This document shows, piece by piece, positions 1-10,114 of a stretch of 64,000 nucleotides of DNA. Where the stretch lies: positions 19,875,554 to 19,939,553 of the forward strand of contig JBBCBC010000024.1 of assembly GCA_037126765.1 (NCBI GenBank), in the 5' to 3' direction. The notes below the pieces were generated by a model, which saw nothing but the letters and a program-made list of their open reading frames with translations, was not told the DNA's origin and did no database searches. Source of the DNA: Stenogyne calaminthoides (lineage: Eukaryota; Streptophyta; Magnoliopsida; Lamiales; Lamiaceae). Both the position numbers and the translations under genes were made by a program. The number at the start of each line of letters is the position of its first letter. Positions within the stretch are counted from its first letter, which is position 1.

Positions 1-273
1 GTCTACCTTTAACTGAAGACAAAAGTCAAAAAGAGGAAGACGACACTGTACCATACTAACAATCGACAAAGGATGTGTCATTTGAAAAAGATGTCGATGT
101 ACAATAGTTCCGCATCGCAAAAAAGTGAAGACCGGCTACATGAAAGGCTATTGCCTAAAACGTGTTAGGGAGTTTCAAACCCTAAATATAGCCGTTCCTC
201 ACACACCATAAGAGGAAACTCACGAAGCTATCTCTCCAACGGATAGTTTTCAAAAGTGACCTTGGTGTATGCC

Positions 274-281
274 TATAAATA
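274..281 (+). promoter_or_regulatory. LTR TATA box (TATAAATA)
   Basis: TATAAATA in the context GCCTATAAATACTGG. The same octamer occurs at the equivalent place in the other LTRs: 9003-9010 and 12950-12957 (+), and as TATTTATA at 17573-17580, 26296-26303, 34984-34991, 40789-40796, 53258-53265 and 62510-62517 (-). This conservation supports it as the retroelement core promoter; transcription itself is not shown. Confidence 0.7.
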
Positions 282-589
282 CTGGTGACCCTCTACATTG
301 TAAGGTTACGGGAAATTTATACGCAACTCAAGAGCTCAAACTTATTCTTGCAAAAGTTAAAGCACTCGAAAAACCTAGAATTTCCCAAGTGCTTTTATAT
401 TGAAGAGAGCTCACTAAACTAAGCCTAGCATGATAAGATTTATCCAAAGCTTAGTCGAGATATCCTAACCCTTTGCATTGTACTTCATTGTAAAAGATAT
501 CTCATCCTAGTTGGAAACCAACCGAGAAACCCCAAACCCTTGAGAAGGTAGTCGGAGTGTGTTTGTTGGTGAGAAGAGTTGTAAAGAGT

Positions 590-800
590 TAGTAAACTAC
601 GGCGAGTAGTCGAAAAGCTCTAGAGGAGAAGTTAGTAAGCTCTGGGGTAGTCCGGAAAGCTTGTTTGTGTTTGAGTAAGTAAACTACGGAGGTAGTCAGA
701 AAGCTCAAGGTCGGGTTGAGTAAGTAAACTACGTGGAGTAGTCAGAAAGCTCAGGACCGAGTTGAGTAAGTAAACTACGCGAGGTAGTCAGAAAGCTCAG
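590..800 (+). repeat. ~50-bp tandem repeats inside the LTR
   Basis: About four imperfect copies of a unit of the form GAGTAAGTAAACTAC, then a G-rich step, then GTAGTCAGAAAGCTC. Each unit holds ACTAC and GTAGT as a small inverted repeat. The same array is present at about 9310-9530, more diverged at 13250-13440, and in reverse at about 25830-26000. Confidence 0.8.
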
Positions 801-835
801 AAGTGATTTAGTGAATTTCTCTGAGGATCAGAGAG

Positions 836-875
836 AGTGGACGTAGGAGCTTGAGTCTCTGAACCACTATAATTG
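836..875 (+). promoter_or_regulatory. conserved LTR core motif (GTGGA-GTAGGA ... GAACCACTATAA)
   Basis: The block AGTGGACGTAGGA, a spacer of about 10-12 bases, then GAACCACTATAA recurs in every LTR in the window even though the rest differs: 9564-9600, 13485-13515, 18935-18970 (+), and reverse at 17081-17115, 25755-25790, 34562-34600, 40355-40396, 52819-52861 and 62076-62121. It lies several hundred bases past the TATA box, so it is more likely an R/U5 RNA signal than a promoter element. The function is unknown. Confidence 0.6.
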
Positions 876-1328
876 TTGTGTTGTTTATTGCTTTCCTTAT
901 CTGTGCTTAACTGTTGCATTGACTTGATTTTGAAAGCATACTTTTCACTGATATTAAGTTGGAATCAATCCACAGAATTTGCATGTAATTGAATCACAGC
1001 CTAATCACTATTTCATAAAGGGAAGGTTTTCAGCAAAGCTTAAAACGAGTATAAACTAAGGGCCAACCATTCCGCACATCTGAGTAGCTAGAACAGATAG
1101 TTACCAAAGTGAACTTACTCTTCTGAGGGTTCAGTAAGTTAGTTATCTGATCCAAGCAACTCAGGATCTCTGACACTCAGGACTCAGTTGGGATTATCTG
1201 AGGTATCTGAAAGCAAGCTCAGATCACTGTCTCGGTAGACTTTGACTCAGAGCGATCTGTTTCTCAGAACCTAATCTTCGTGATTATCGACCCAAGTGAC
1301 CTCGAAGAAAAAGTTTTAAAAACACTGA

Positions 1329-1356
1329 ACACGTGTATTCCCCCCCATACACGTGT
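1329..1356 (+). other. LTR-terminal hairpin with C-rich loop
   Basis: ACACGTGTAT and ATACACGTGT form a perfect 10-bp stem around a C-rich loop, 26 bases before the LTR end. The same hairpin is at 10062-10088, is 11 bp at 13979-14008, and occurs in reverse with one mismatch near 25319-25346. Each arm also contains the G-box core CACGTG, so a transcription-factor site is an alternative reading. Confidence 0.75.
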
Positions 1357-1384
1357 AAGACTCATTTGCACCGGGACCAACAAG

Positions 1385-1396
1385 TGGTATCAGAGC
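1385..1396 (+). other. primer-binding site, element A
   Basis: TGGTATCAGAGC, the usual plant copia site complementary to the 3' end of initiator methionine tRNA, two bases after the LTR. It fixes the element as an LTR retrotransposon read on the plus strand. Confidence 0.93.
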
Positions 1397-1517
1397 AGTG
1401 GTTCAACTTGACTACCTGCTTTGTTGACCAAAGTTTTATTTTTCAAAAAAAAAAATACTTGTGGTCTATCTGAACTGATCTTATTTGCTGATTTTTTTTT
1501 TCTAAATCTCAGACATC

Positions 1518-3152
1518 ATGCCTTCTACGAAGCTTACAATGTTCTCAGTTGAGAAATATGATTTGTGGAAATTAAGAATGCAGGCTCATTTGTATTCTAA
1601 GCATGAAAGAATGTGGAGAGTGGTTATTGAAGGACCATTCCAATTCAATATTGTGAATCCCAAAGTTACAGAAGATGAGAGAAATGATTCCAGGACTGAA
1701 TTGCCAAAGTCAGATGATCAACTTACTCCTGATCAGAGAAAGTTAGTCAATCTTGACTATATTGCCAAAGATACAATATATAGCACTATTGATGATGGTG
1801 TTATGAGGAAGATCTCTCATTGTGAGAATTCAAAGGAAATATGGGATACACTAGCTGAGATTGCTAAGGAAGAAAAGGAGTCTGAAGAAAGTTCCAGCTC
1901 CTCAGAAGAAATGTGCTCAAAAAGTGACAGTGACGACATCTGTCTCATAGTTGTAGGAGAGGTAAGTTCTTCTATCTCTGTTGTTTCTCCTACACTAGCA
2001 CAAGAGTTTTCAAGTTCAACTGTAAACAGTCATTTTGACCTGATGGATTCTTTTGAGAATCTAATGAAGGACTATGCTGTTTTACAAGAACTGCTAAATG
2101 AAACTCAAGAGCAGAATAAGGAACTGAAGGCTGAAAATCTAAAATGGAAAGACTCTAGCAAAACTGAGATCACTTCTCAATTAATGGGAGCTACTGATGA
2201 ACTGGATGTTCTGAAAGTACAACTCTCAGAGAAAGAGAAGTTGATAATGACCCTAACTGAAAAGCTAGAGAAATCCACTGAAGAGATTCAGCTGATCAGA
2301 ACTAAGTTCAATGACCTCTCTGAGAAGCATGAAACTCTACAGAACTGTGAGGATAGTGCACAGAAGAAGTTAACTCTATTGAATAATGCATCTAATGTAA
2401 TAGATGAAATTCAGAGTTACCAGAGATCTGTGACTATAAAATCTGGATTGGGATACATTCCAGGGGGAACCTCACAAGGTCATCTGAATGCTGCATCAAG
2501 TAGCAAGAAGACAATCTTTGTAAAACCAGTGGCACCCACACTTCAAACTGAAGAAATGCCCAAGGTTGTAGAAAAGGGAAAAGGACCTATGGTTCCAGTA
2601 AAACTGAATGATCAGGTGAGAAAGCCCAAACCTCAGGTGAAGGCTAGAAAACCTGAGCACTCAGTTGGAAAGTTTCAGGCAAGTACTTTAAAGCCTCAGG
2701 CTAAGAATGCAAACCTGAAAGGCTCCACACTGAACCATCAGAGGAATCCTCAGATGAGAAACACTCAGCAGAGACATTCTCAACTGAAGAAACCAAGTCC
2801 TCAGTACACTGAAAGACCCAGATTTCAGTACAGACAACCTGAACCCCACTTGCCTAAGGGTAAAGGTTATCTGAACCCAAGTCATCAAAGATTTAGACCG
2901 GCTGCACAGAAGCCAAAGCAAATGAACAGAAGGCCTGAACCAAAGAAGAATTCAAAAGCCCATGTTCATGCTAAGGCTAGCACTCATACACAGGAAACTG
3001 CTAAGGCACCCAGAATAGTAAATGTGTATGTAGATATTTATGGAAGACAGATCAGCCACTCTAAAGTGATTAGAGATGTTAGGCAGATTTGGATTCCTAA
3101 AGGTACAGCTAACCAGATAGGACCCTATACCAAATGGGTACCACAGATCTAA
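1518..3152 (+). CDS. Gag-like protein of element A (544 aa, internally deleted)
   Basis: Intact 544-residue frame starting 122 bases after the PBS. Residues ~1-115 match the N-terminal copia Gag region (YDLWKLRMQAHL near the start, KEIWDTLAEI near 106). The rest of the usual UBN2 domain and the CCHC zinc knuckle are missing: the chain passes straight to an acidic Ser/Glu tract (~118-140) ending in DSDDICL. Residues ~170-300 are heptad-rich and likely coiled coil. Residues ~350-490 are very basic and rich in Pro/Gln/Lys. The C-terminus (QIWIPKGT ... KWVP) is the linker that normally precedes the protease. Loss of the knuckle argues against normal RNA packaging, yet the frame stays open, as in non-autonomous elements that keep only Gag. 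Confidence 0.85.
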   Translation: MPSTKLTMFSVEKYDLWKLRMQAHLYSKHERMWRVVIEGPFQFNIVNPKVTEDERNDSRTELPKSDDQLTPDQRKLVNLDYIAKDTIYSTIDDGVMRKISHCENSKEIWDTLAEIAKEEKESEESSSSSEEMCSKSDSDDICLIVVGEVSSSISVVSPTLAQEFSSSTVNSHFDLMDSFENLMKDYAVLQELLNETQEQNKELKAENLKWKDSSKTEITSQLMGATDELDVLKVQLSEKEKLIMTLTEKLEKSTEEIQLIRTKFNDLSEKHETLQNCEDSAQKKLTLLNNASNVIDEIQSYQRSVTIKSGLGYIPGGTSQGHLNAASSSKKTIFVKPVAPTLQTEEMPKVVEKGKGPMVPVKLNDQVRKPKPQVKARKPEHSVGKFQASTLKPQAKNANLKGSTLNHQRNPQMRNTQQRHSQLKKPSPQYTERPRFQYRQPEPHLPKGKGYLNPSHQRFRPAAQKPKQMNRRPEPKKNSKAHVHAKASTHTQETAKAPRIVNVYVDIYGRQISHSKVIRDVRQIWIPKGTANQIGPYTKWVPQI

Positions 3153-3439
3153 TCTGTTTTTCAGGAAAACAGAAAAGGGCATTGAACTGAATGAAGATAT
3201 CATTAGCCCTGTTGAAAGAAGATCTGAGATGTCATTGTTGGAAGATGAATTTCCTCATGGACTTCAAGAGAAATATAGCTGAAAAAGGAACTTCATCAGA
3301 GATCATATTGAAGAAGGACATAAGGATGGAGAAAATTCATACTGATAAGCAGAGAGCTGGTATCTTGACTAAACCTTTGGCTGAATCAAGATTTCAGGAA
3401 CTTTCAGTTGAATTAGGGATGTTAGATCCAGGTGTATAG
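3153..3439 (+). pseudogene. RNase H C-terminal remnant of deleted pol
   Basis: Only the last ~50 codons of copia RNase H remain. FIRDHIEEGH can be read near 3277-3305 in one frame, and IRMEKIHTDKQ, LTKPLAESRF and LGMLDPGV in the next, ending at 3439. A frameshift therefore sits around 3300. Everything from protease through most of RNase H (about 3-4 kb in a complete relative) is missing. Bases 3153-3275 are a junction segment I cannot assign. Confidence 0.8.
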
Positions 3440-4083
3440 AGTAAAATCTGAAAAATTGAAGGTTTTCAGATGCATGAAGGTTTCTCAGATTTTCACTGAG
3501 AAACTCAGGATAAAATGGAAATACTGAACTGAGTCTCAGGAAACTCAGATTTACGGAAGGTCAGTACTCAGTAGCATACTGAACCCATTCACTACTCAGT
3601 ATTATACTGACATTTTATCAAGGTCAGCACTCAGTAAGACTGATAGAGGGAAATTAGTCTGAAGAAGTAATGACTCATGCGACTCATTTATTGCTTAAGT
3701 GAAGCTCAGTAATCATTTTCAATAAATACAAAACACCTGAGGAATGTTTTTGGGCGGGATCGTTTTAAATTCCGAAGAAGGTCAACAGTCATTTAATGCT
3801 CTGTTACATTTCTTGACCAATGAGGATGTTTTGGCGGCTTACTTTTTCGAGATCGTCTTGTTCAGATAATTCCGATTAATCGGAGATTAATCTCAACCGT
3901 TGCTTTTCACCTAACCAACACGATTCCCCACGATCTCGAAGCTATTTATACCCCAATAAGCCATTCAAGCCAAAATTTTATCAAACCCTTCGTTCCCAAA
4001 TCCTCTGCAAATAAAAATCCCCTTTGCCCAGAAATTCAAAACCCTAAATTTCCAAATCTTCATTTCTTCAATCAATCTCTAAA
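3440..4083 (+). promoter_or_regulatory. spacer with probable internal promoter and leader of gene X
   Basis: Non-coding. The first half is a degenerate stretch rich in CTCAG/CTGA words. The second half looks like an ordinary plant core promoter: TATTTATA at 3943-3950 followed by about 130 bases of A/C-rich leader up to ATG at 4084. In element C the equivalent gene has a TATA-like box at about the same distance (31144-31150, ATG at 31020). Use as a promoter is inferred from position and conservation. Confidence 0.55.
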
Positions 4084-7000
4084 ATGGCCCCAACCTTGTT
4101 CGAGAGATTAGCCGAAACTAACAAGCCATGGTACGAGTTCATTGTCTCGCTCGATAGCACAACCAACTCAAAGCCAGAAGAGGAGGCTCTGCATATGATT
4201 CGACTGGCTAAACTCACCCATCTAGTCGCATGCCACTGCACCGAGAGTACGCAAAAGAGGTAATCAATTCATCTCAGAATTTGAAGATAGATGAAGAGGA
4301 TGGTATGCATTCTTCGATTACCGTATCACATTTAGAGCATTCATCCAAGTACATCAATTTTGAGAGGGATCTGTATATAGTTCCGAAAAATTTAAATGAT
4401 GTTTTTGAGCTCTGTGATAGAGGAGAGGATCCTGCGATGTATATGTTGGGTAGAGAGCAGGAGTACTTAGATAGGATTGCTGAGAATCCTGTGAAATTTG
4501 AGGCGACATTGCATAAAAGGCACTTGAAGCCACAATATCGAGTTTTGATGGATATTGTGAGCAAGAGCATCATGAGTCTTGCAGGGAGTTTTGAGCAGAT
4601 CAGTACCCCAAAGCTCAGATTGATGGTGGCGATCGAGGCCTCACCCACCACTGACTTCAACTGGCTGAAATTTCTGATTCAGATGGTGAGTGAGCAAGCC
4701 AAAGTCTTCAAGAAGGTTGACGGGGCGATCACGATTAAAGGCAAGATCCACCATGCCACCAAAATAGCTTATATTTTGGAGATGTGCAGAGAGGAGGAGG
4801 ATATCTTCGCCAATTCGACCCCATTCCCTAAGTCCAAAATTCTCTTCAAGCCCATTGCTGCAAAGAAGCAAGCCATCAGGGGGAAGAGAGAAAAGAAAGC
4901 AGAATCACCTAAAGCTACTGCTGCTGAAGAGACTCAACAAACCAGGGGGAAGGTTTTGTTGGAGGCAAAGATGGAGCAGGGTGCAAAAATGATGAAGCAG
5001 AAGAACCTTGCCCCAAAGCGCAGAAGATTGGTGGTTCTCACCGATGAAGATGGCAGTGATTCTGAGGAGATTCAACCTGAGGGCCAAACCGCTCAGAGTT
5101 CACCATTGCAAGTTTTGGCTCAGGTAATCTCTAAGGCACAAGAACAGATCGGGAAGCGGTCTTCTCTCGAGGTGCTTGAGACTTCATAAGTTCGCACAAA
5201 ATTTCTCAGAAATTTTCAAAGGAACTCGTGCCCTCGAGATTTCTACCAAAGAAGTGTCGGCTCGCACAAAAAGAAGAGCCAACTCGAGTCAATCGAGGAT
5301 ATGCCACTCAGTCCCGTAACCCACTCGGGATGCAAACCGAGGACTGATCGCACAACGCTCGAGGTCAGCGAGACTCGGGAGCGAATATTCTTGATGAGCT
5401 CCCGAAAGTGATCTACTTTGATCCTCACCGATGCTTCAACCGAACCCGGAGAGCCCGAGATGGAAGAAGGGCGAAAAGAAGGAGAGTGGAGGAGCAAGGG
5501 GGAAATCATTCTTGATCGCTACCCCGAAAGCTCAAATTTCATACCCTCGATCCGCAAGATGTCTTCTTGATTAAGGTCGATCGGTTCATCCTCAATCGAC
5601 TCTTCCCGAGATGCTTGATATTGCCAGCATTCGGAGGGGAAGACGGTGGAATGAGGAGACCTTTCTTCCCGACCGACTTCTCGTGGTTCGTGAGAACAAA
5701 GCTCGTGATGAAAAACTCCGATTTTGATGAGTCGGTTCGAGAGGAAGATAGCCGAGAGGGAAGCTCGAAGTTGGTGCCCCAAGCAAAGAGAGACAAATCT
5801 CAAGATGGAGATGGGGACCAACAGGGGAGATCCGAGGATCGGTCTCGGATGGAGAAGGAAACTTCATTCTTGATCAAACTAAAATTGATCAACCTCGGAC
5901 TTTGTTAGCACTCTTGGTACCTTTTGGCACTATTAACAATTATGCCAAAGTTCTTGAAAAGTACTATCTTTAATTACAATTGTTCGATAAAATGATCGAG
6001 GCTCGATTGAGACCGGAGCTCGGGATGAAGTCAAGCTCGAGATGATCAAACAAAGACAGAAGGTGCAGAAGGTTCCTGAGATTGATCTCACTCCCTTGAT
6101 GGAGAAACTTGAGAAGGTTGAGCCAATGATGAACAAGATTGATCAGATGGAAGAAACATTGGCCAATCAATCTCAGAAGATGGAAAGTCTTAGTCACTCT
6201 TCAAAGCTGGTGCTAATCCAAGACACTCTGACCTCACAGATGACCTCCATGGAAGATAAGCTGAATGAAAAGCTGGAGGGAGTCAAGGCTGAGCTCAGTG
6301 CTGGAATGAAACAGAAGCACCAGGAGTCAACTGCATTTCTAGAGGTGAAATTGGCAGAGAGGAATGAAGTGATGATCAAATCTGCTGTTGAGGAAATGAG
6401 CTCATTGCTCATGACCAAGATGACAGAGATGTTCAAGGAAGCACTCTCTGGCCAGTTTGCCCATTTGTCTGAAGAAGTTTCTGTGGCTAAGAACCACATC
6501 AGAAGGATGGAAGATGAGCAAGATCAGCTAGCAGGGGAGGTTCGCTGTGTGAGCAAAGAGCAATATCACATGGACACAGCACTCTCCAGACTTCTTCCAA
6601 ATTACGGTGCCAAGAAGGGGGAAAGACCAGGTGAAGACTTCAGGAAGTTATTGGCACGTACTTTGGAGAAGAAGGCTCAGAAAGATGCTGAAATGTACTT
6701 TCTAACCAAAGCCTTGAAAGAAGTCGAAGCTACTGAGAAGATGAAGTTTGCTCAGGTGGAGAAGCCCATCTACACTCGAGTTTCTGAGCAAACCATGCTT
6801 GAGGTTGCAAGAGAGAAACTGAGTGCTAGAACTAAGGTTGGAACAAGCCAGGCTGCTGCTGAATTGCCTATGAAGAGGAAAGCCTTGGGCGTTGTTCAAC
6901 CTGAAAGCAAGCGTGCAAAGGCTTCTAAGCCAATCCAGAGAAAGCTGATTCTGGATGATGAAGAAACGGAAGAATCTGAGTCTCAACCTCAGAAGAAAGT

Positions 7001-7601
7001 CTTCAACACGAGGAATGCTCTGAAGACACTCCAGGTAGAACAAGCTAAGAAAGCTGCCGCTTCAGTCTCAGGCGTGCCTGTGATAAGAAAGAAGACTGAA
7101 GAGGAGCTGAAGCGAAGGAGTGGATTCAAGAAGTTTGCGAGCAAAAGGAGAGAGACATCAAAAGCACTGAAGTGGCCCCACGTTGATAAATGGATGCCTA
7201 TCAAACTCAACGATATGTGGGAAGAGGTCAAGAGAACCTTCTGGTTCTATTATGATGTGCTCAGGGAGTGGAGAGGGGAAAGCTCAGATCAGAATGAAGC
7301 ATTCATTGAATATCTCCTAACCTTCTATCCAAAATATCTCCAAAGCTGGATTAACCTTGCGGATGAAGGAGAGGTGCAGATAGTAGCCCCCGGTCCATAT
7401 TCCTATCCTCCTCCAAGACTTGGTAATGGCTTGGTGAATGAGAAGGCCATTACTCAAGAAATTGCTCAGTATGCTGGTCAGTAGGGTTTAACAGGAAACA
7501 GTCCGGATATCATCAAGGAGAGAAATGAGCTGAAGAGGAGATATTTCAGAATGTTCGACCTGGAGGTGCCCGCTGATGAAGTTGAAGAAATAGCAAACTG
7601 A
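4084..7601 (+). pseudogene. accessory gene X of element A (between pol and 3' LTR)
   Basis: Homologous to the 3.4-kb gene at 27636-31020 in element C. It starts at ATG 4084 (MAPTLFERLAE), breaks frame near 4245, continues to 5187, is badly scrambled from 5190 to about 6040, reopens at 6042, meets TAG at 7482-7484 where C has a leucine codon, and ends at 7601. The N-terminal domain carries the block KPQYRVLMDIVSKSIM. The central 6042-6560 stretch encodes coiled coil (EKLEKVEPMMNKIDQ), followed by a basic part with KRKALG and KRAKASK. The C-terminal part has WPHVDKWMPIKLND and FWFYYDVLREW. No signal peptide or hydrophobic span is visible, so I do not call it envelope-like. The function is unknown. 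The 5190-6040 damage falls at expected CAG/CTG sites and may be artefactual. Confidence 0.8.
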
Positions 7602-8048
7602 AGAGCCAAAATCTGAAGACTGAAGACTCAGAAGATTCTGTAATCTTTAAATTTTTGTCTTTTTGATTTTGTTTGATAAACTCATTGTAATCTGTAACTC
7701 AAACCAATCATCAATGAAGATTTATCATTATGCTCAAAAGATAATACCTCATTATCTTATTTACATGTCTTTTATATTTGATATGCATGTATGAATGTCT
7801 CTGAATTAATTGATTATGGGGGAAATTGTTTAAGTATTTAGTGATGAACTATTAAGAAGATTCATTACTGAAGAAATTATTGAATGATTAACTGTTGGGA
7901 GACCCTCTGAAATTGTTGGGAAACTCATCATTGAAGGGGGAAAATTGTTGAAAACATAACCAATCTTGTAATAGGATAAACTGAAACCTGAGTATAGGTT
8001 ATATGTTTGTAACAAGATAGGTTTTGGCATCATCAAAAAGGGGGAAAT
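7602..8048 (+). other. 3' untranslated region with three polypurine tracts
   Basis: After gene X come three purine tracts of the same form: GGGGGAAATTGTT at 7818-7830, AAGGGGGAAAATTGTT at 7934-7949, and AAAAAGGGGGAAAT at 8035-8048 directly before the LTR. Only the last is placed to prime plus-strand DNA. Multiple tracts upstream of the working one are a described Sirevirus hallmark. Confidence 0.75.
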
Positions 8049-10114
8049 TGTTGGGAGATGAATTTAATAAAGATGTATGATTTTGATTAGATCCCAAAAC
8101 CCCTGAGTATGACATGTTCATAATGATCTTGATAGTTGAGTCAGGATTAAGTTTAGAGTATTCAGGATGTTATCTGCAAAATGTATAGTCAGCAGATATA
8201 GTTCAGGATAGGTTCTGAAGACTCTGGAGAACTCAGTGTGTTTCTGAAGAAACTGAAGTTTCAAAGATGAAACCGAAGTTTCAAGACTTCGATGAGAAAT
8301 CGAGAATTTGAAGACTCAAGAAGAAAAACAGAGATATCAAGACTCAAGATGATCTTGAGGAATCAAGACTCAAGATGAAGATTCAAAGCAGTATCGGGCC
8401 AAGATATCTCGAAGACTCAAGACTCGAAGACCCTCAAGACCACAAGACTCAAGACTCACAAGACGCAAGAAGACCTAAAATCAAGATCAAGAATATCGAA
8501 AAGCACAAAGAATTAATGATAACTCGTTGTATCAGATGCTTTCAATATAAACTTGAATGTTCCGAGGCAATTTGAATATATCTATCTCAAGGATGTAATC
8601 TTGAGAAGATCGCGATTCCTTAGAAAATAGATATTTGCCAAGACATTCAAATACGCATAAAAGGAACTAAGTCGGTGTTGTTAAGGTTATATCAAACTCG
8701 TAGTTTGTAACCAAAAAAGCCGTTGAAGGTGTCTACCTTTAATCAAGACAAAAGTCAAAAAGAGGAAGACGACATCGTACTATATCGACAATCGATAAAG
8801 GATGTGTCATTTGAAAAAAAAGATGTCAGATGTACAATAGTTCCAGACTGCAAAAAGTGAAGACCGGCTACATGAAAGGCTATTGCCTAAAACATGTTAG
8901 GGAGTTTCAAACCCTAAATATAGCCGTTCTCACACACCATAAGAGGAAACTCACGGCTATCTCTCCAACGGATAGTTTTCAAAAGTGACCTTGGTGTATG
9001 CCTATAAATACTGGTGACCCTCTACATTGTAAGGTTACGGGAAATTTATACGCAACTCAAGAGCTCAAACTTATTCTTGCAAAAGTTAAAGCACTCGAAA
9101 AACCTAGAATTTCCCAAGTGCTTTTATATTGAAGAGAGCTCACTAAACTAAGCCTAGCTTGATAAGATTTATCCAAAGCTTAGTCGAGATATCCTAACCC
9201 TTTGCATTGTACTTCATTGTAAAGGATATCTCATCCTAGTTGGAAACCAACCGAGAAACCCCAAACCCTTGAGAAGGTAGTCGGAGTGTGTTTGTTGGTG
9301 AGAAGAGTTGTAAAGAGTTAGTAAACTACGCGGAGTAGTCAGAAAGCTCTAGAGGAGAAGTTAGTAAGCTACAGGGGTAGTCTGAAAGCTTGTTTGTGTT
9401 TGAGTAAGTAAACTACGGAGGTAGTCAAAAAGCTCAAGGTCGGGTTGAGTAAGTAAACTACGTGGAGTAGTCAGAAAGCTCAGGGCCGAGTTGAGTAAGT
9501 AAACTACGCGAGGTAGTCAGAAAGCTCAGAAGTGATTAGTGAATTTCTCTGAGGATCAGAGAGAGTGGACGTAGGAGCTTGAGTCTCTGAACCACTATAA
9601 TTGCTGTGTTGTTTATTGCTTTCCTTATCTGTGCTTAACTGTTGCATTGACTTGATTTTGAAAGCATACTTTTCACTGATATTCAGTTGGAATCAATCCA
9701 CTGAATTTGCATGTAATTGAATCACAGCCTAATCACTATTTCATAAAGTGAAGGTTTTCAGCAAAGTTTAAAACGAGTATAAACTAAGGGCCAACCATTC
9801 CGCACATCTGAGTAGCTAGAACAGATAGTTACCAAAGTGAACTTACTCTTCTGAGGGTTCAGTAAGTTAGTTATCTGATCCAAGCAACTCAGGATCTCTG
9901 ACACTCAGGACTCAGTTGGGATTATCTGAGGTATCTGAAAGCACTTCGAGATCACCGTCTCGGTAGACTTTGACTCGAGCGATATGTGTGCTTCTCGAAC
10001 CCTAATCTTGAGGATTATCGACCCAAGTCGACCTCGATGAAAAAAGTTTTAAAAACACTGAACACGTGTATTCCCCCCATACACGTGTAAGACTCGTTTG
10101 CACCGGGACCAACA
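8049..10114 (+). repeat. 3' LTR of element A (2066 bp)
   Basis: Begins TGTTGGGAGATG directly after a polypurine tract and ends GGGACCAACA. Its last 1384 bases match the truncated 5' LTR. Inside are a (CAAGACT)-type minisatellite (about 8330-8475), TATAAATA at 9003-9010, the ~50-bp tandem array (about 9310-9530) and the terminal hairpin (10062-10088). Differences from the 5' LTR include losses and gains around CAG/CTG words, for example near 9940-9985. Confidence 0.93.

Larger units (their letters stand above)
1..1382 (+). repeat. 5' LTR of element A (partial)
   Basis: Its end is set by the dinucleotide CA at 1381-1382, two bases before the primer-binding site, and by the match to 8731-10114. 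The first ~680 bases of the full LTR lie left of the window. It carries a TATA box, a tandem repeat, a conserved core motif and a 3'-terminal hairpin, listed separately. Confidence 0.93.
1..10114 (+). mobile_element. Sirevirus-like Ty1/copia element A, pol-deleted
   Basis: LTR retrotransposon running 5' LTR (cut by the window edge), PBS, gag-like ORF, a scrap of RNase H, accessory gene X, several polypurine tracts and a 2066-bp 3' LTR. Positions 1-1382 align with 8731-10114 almost base for base, so the insertion looks recent. Protease, integrase and reverse transcriptase are absent, so it would depend on a relative for mobility. Repeated tracts of the form GGGGGAAATTGTT and the gene after pol are known Sirevirus traits; assignment to that lineage is inference. 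It sits inside gene X of element B. The five bases after the 3' LTR are GAGGA; the matching left duplication lies outside the window. Confidence 0.9.

Noticed and set aside
590..800. CRISPR-like array from regularly spaced repeats.
   Set aside because: The units are contiguous tandem repeats without unique spacers, within a plant LTR.
4084..7601. Gene X as a retroviral-type envelope gene, as suggested by its position after pol.
   Set aside because: I see no signal peptide, no hydrophobic membrane span and no glycoprotein-like cysteine pattern in any of the copies; the content is charged and coiled-coil.
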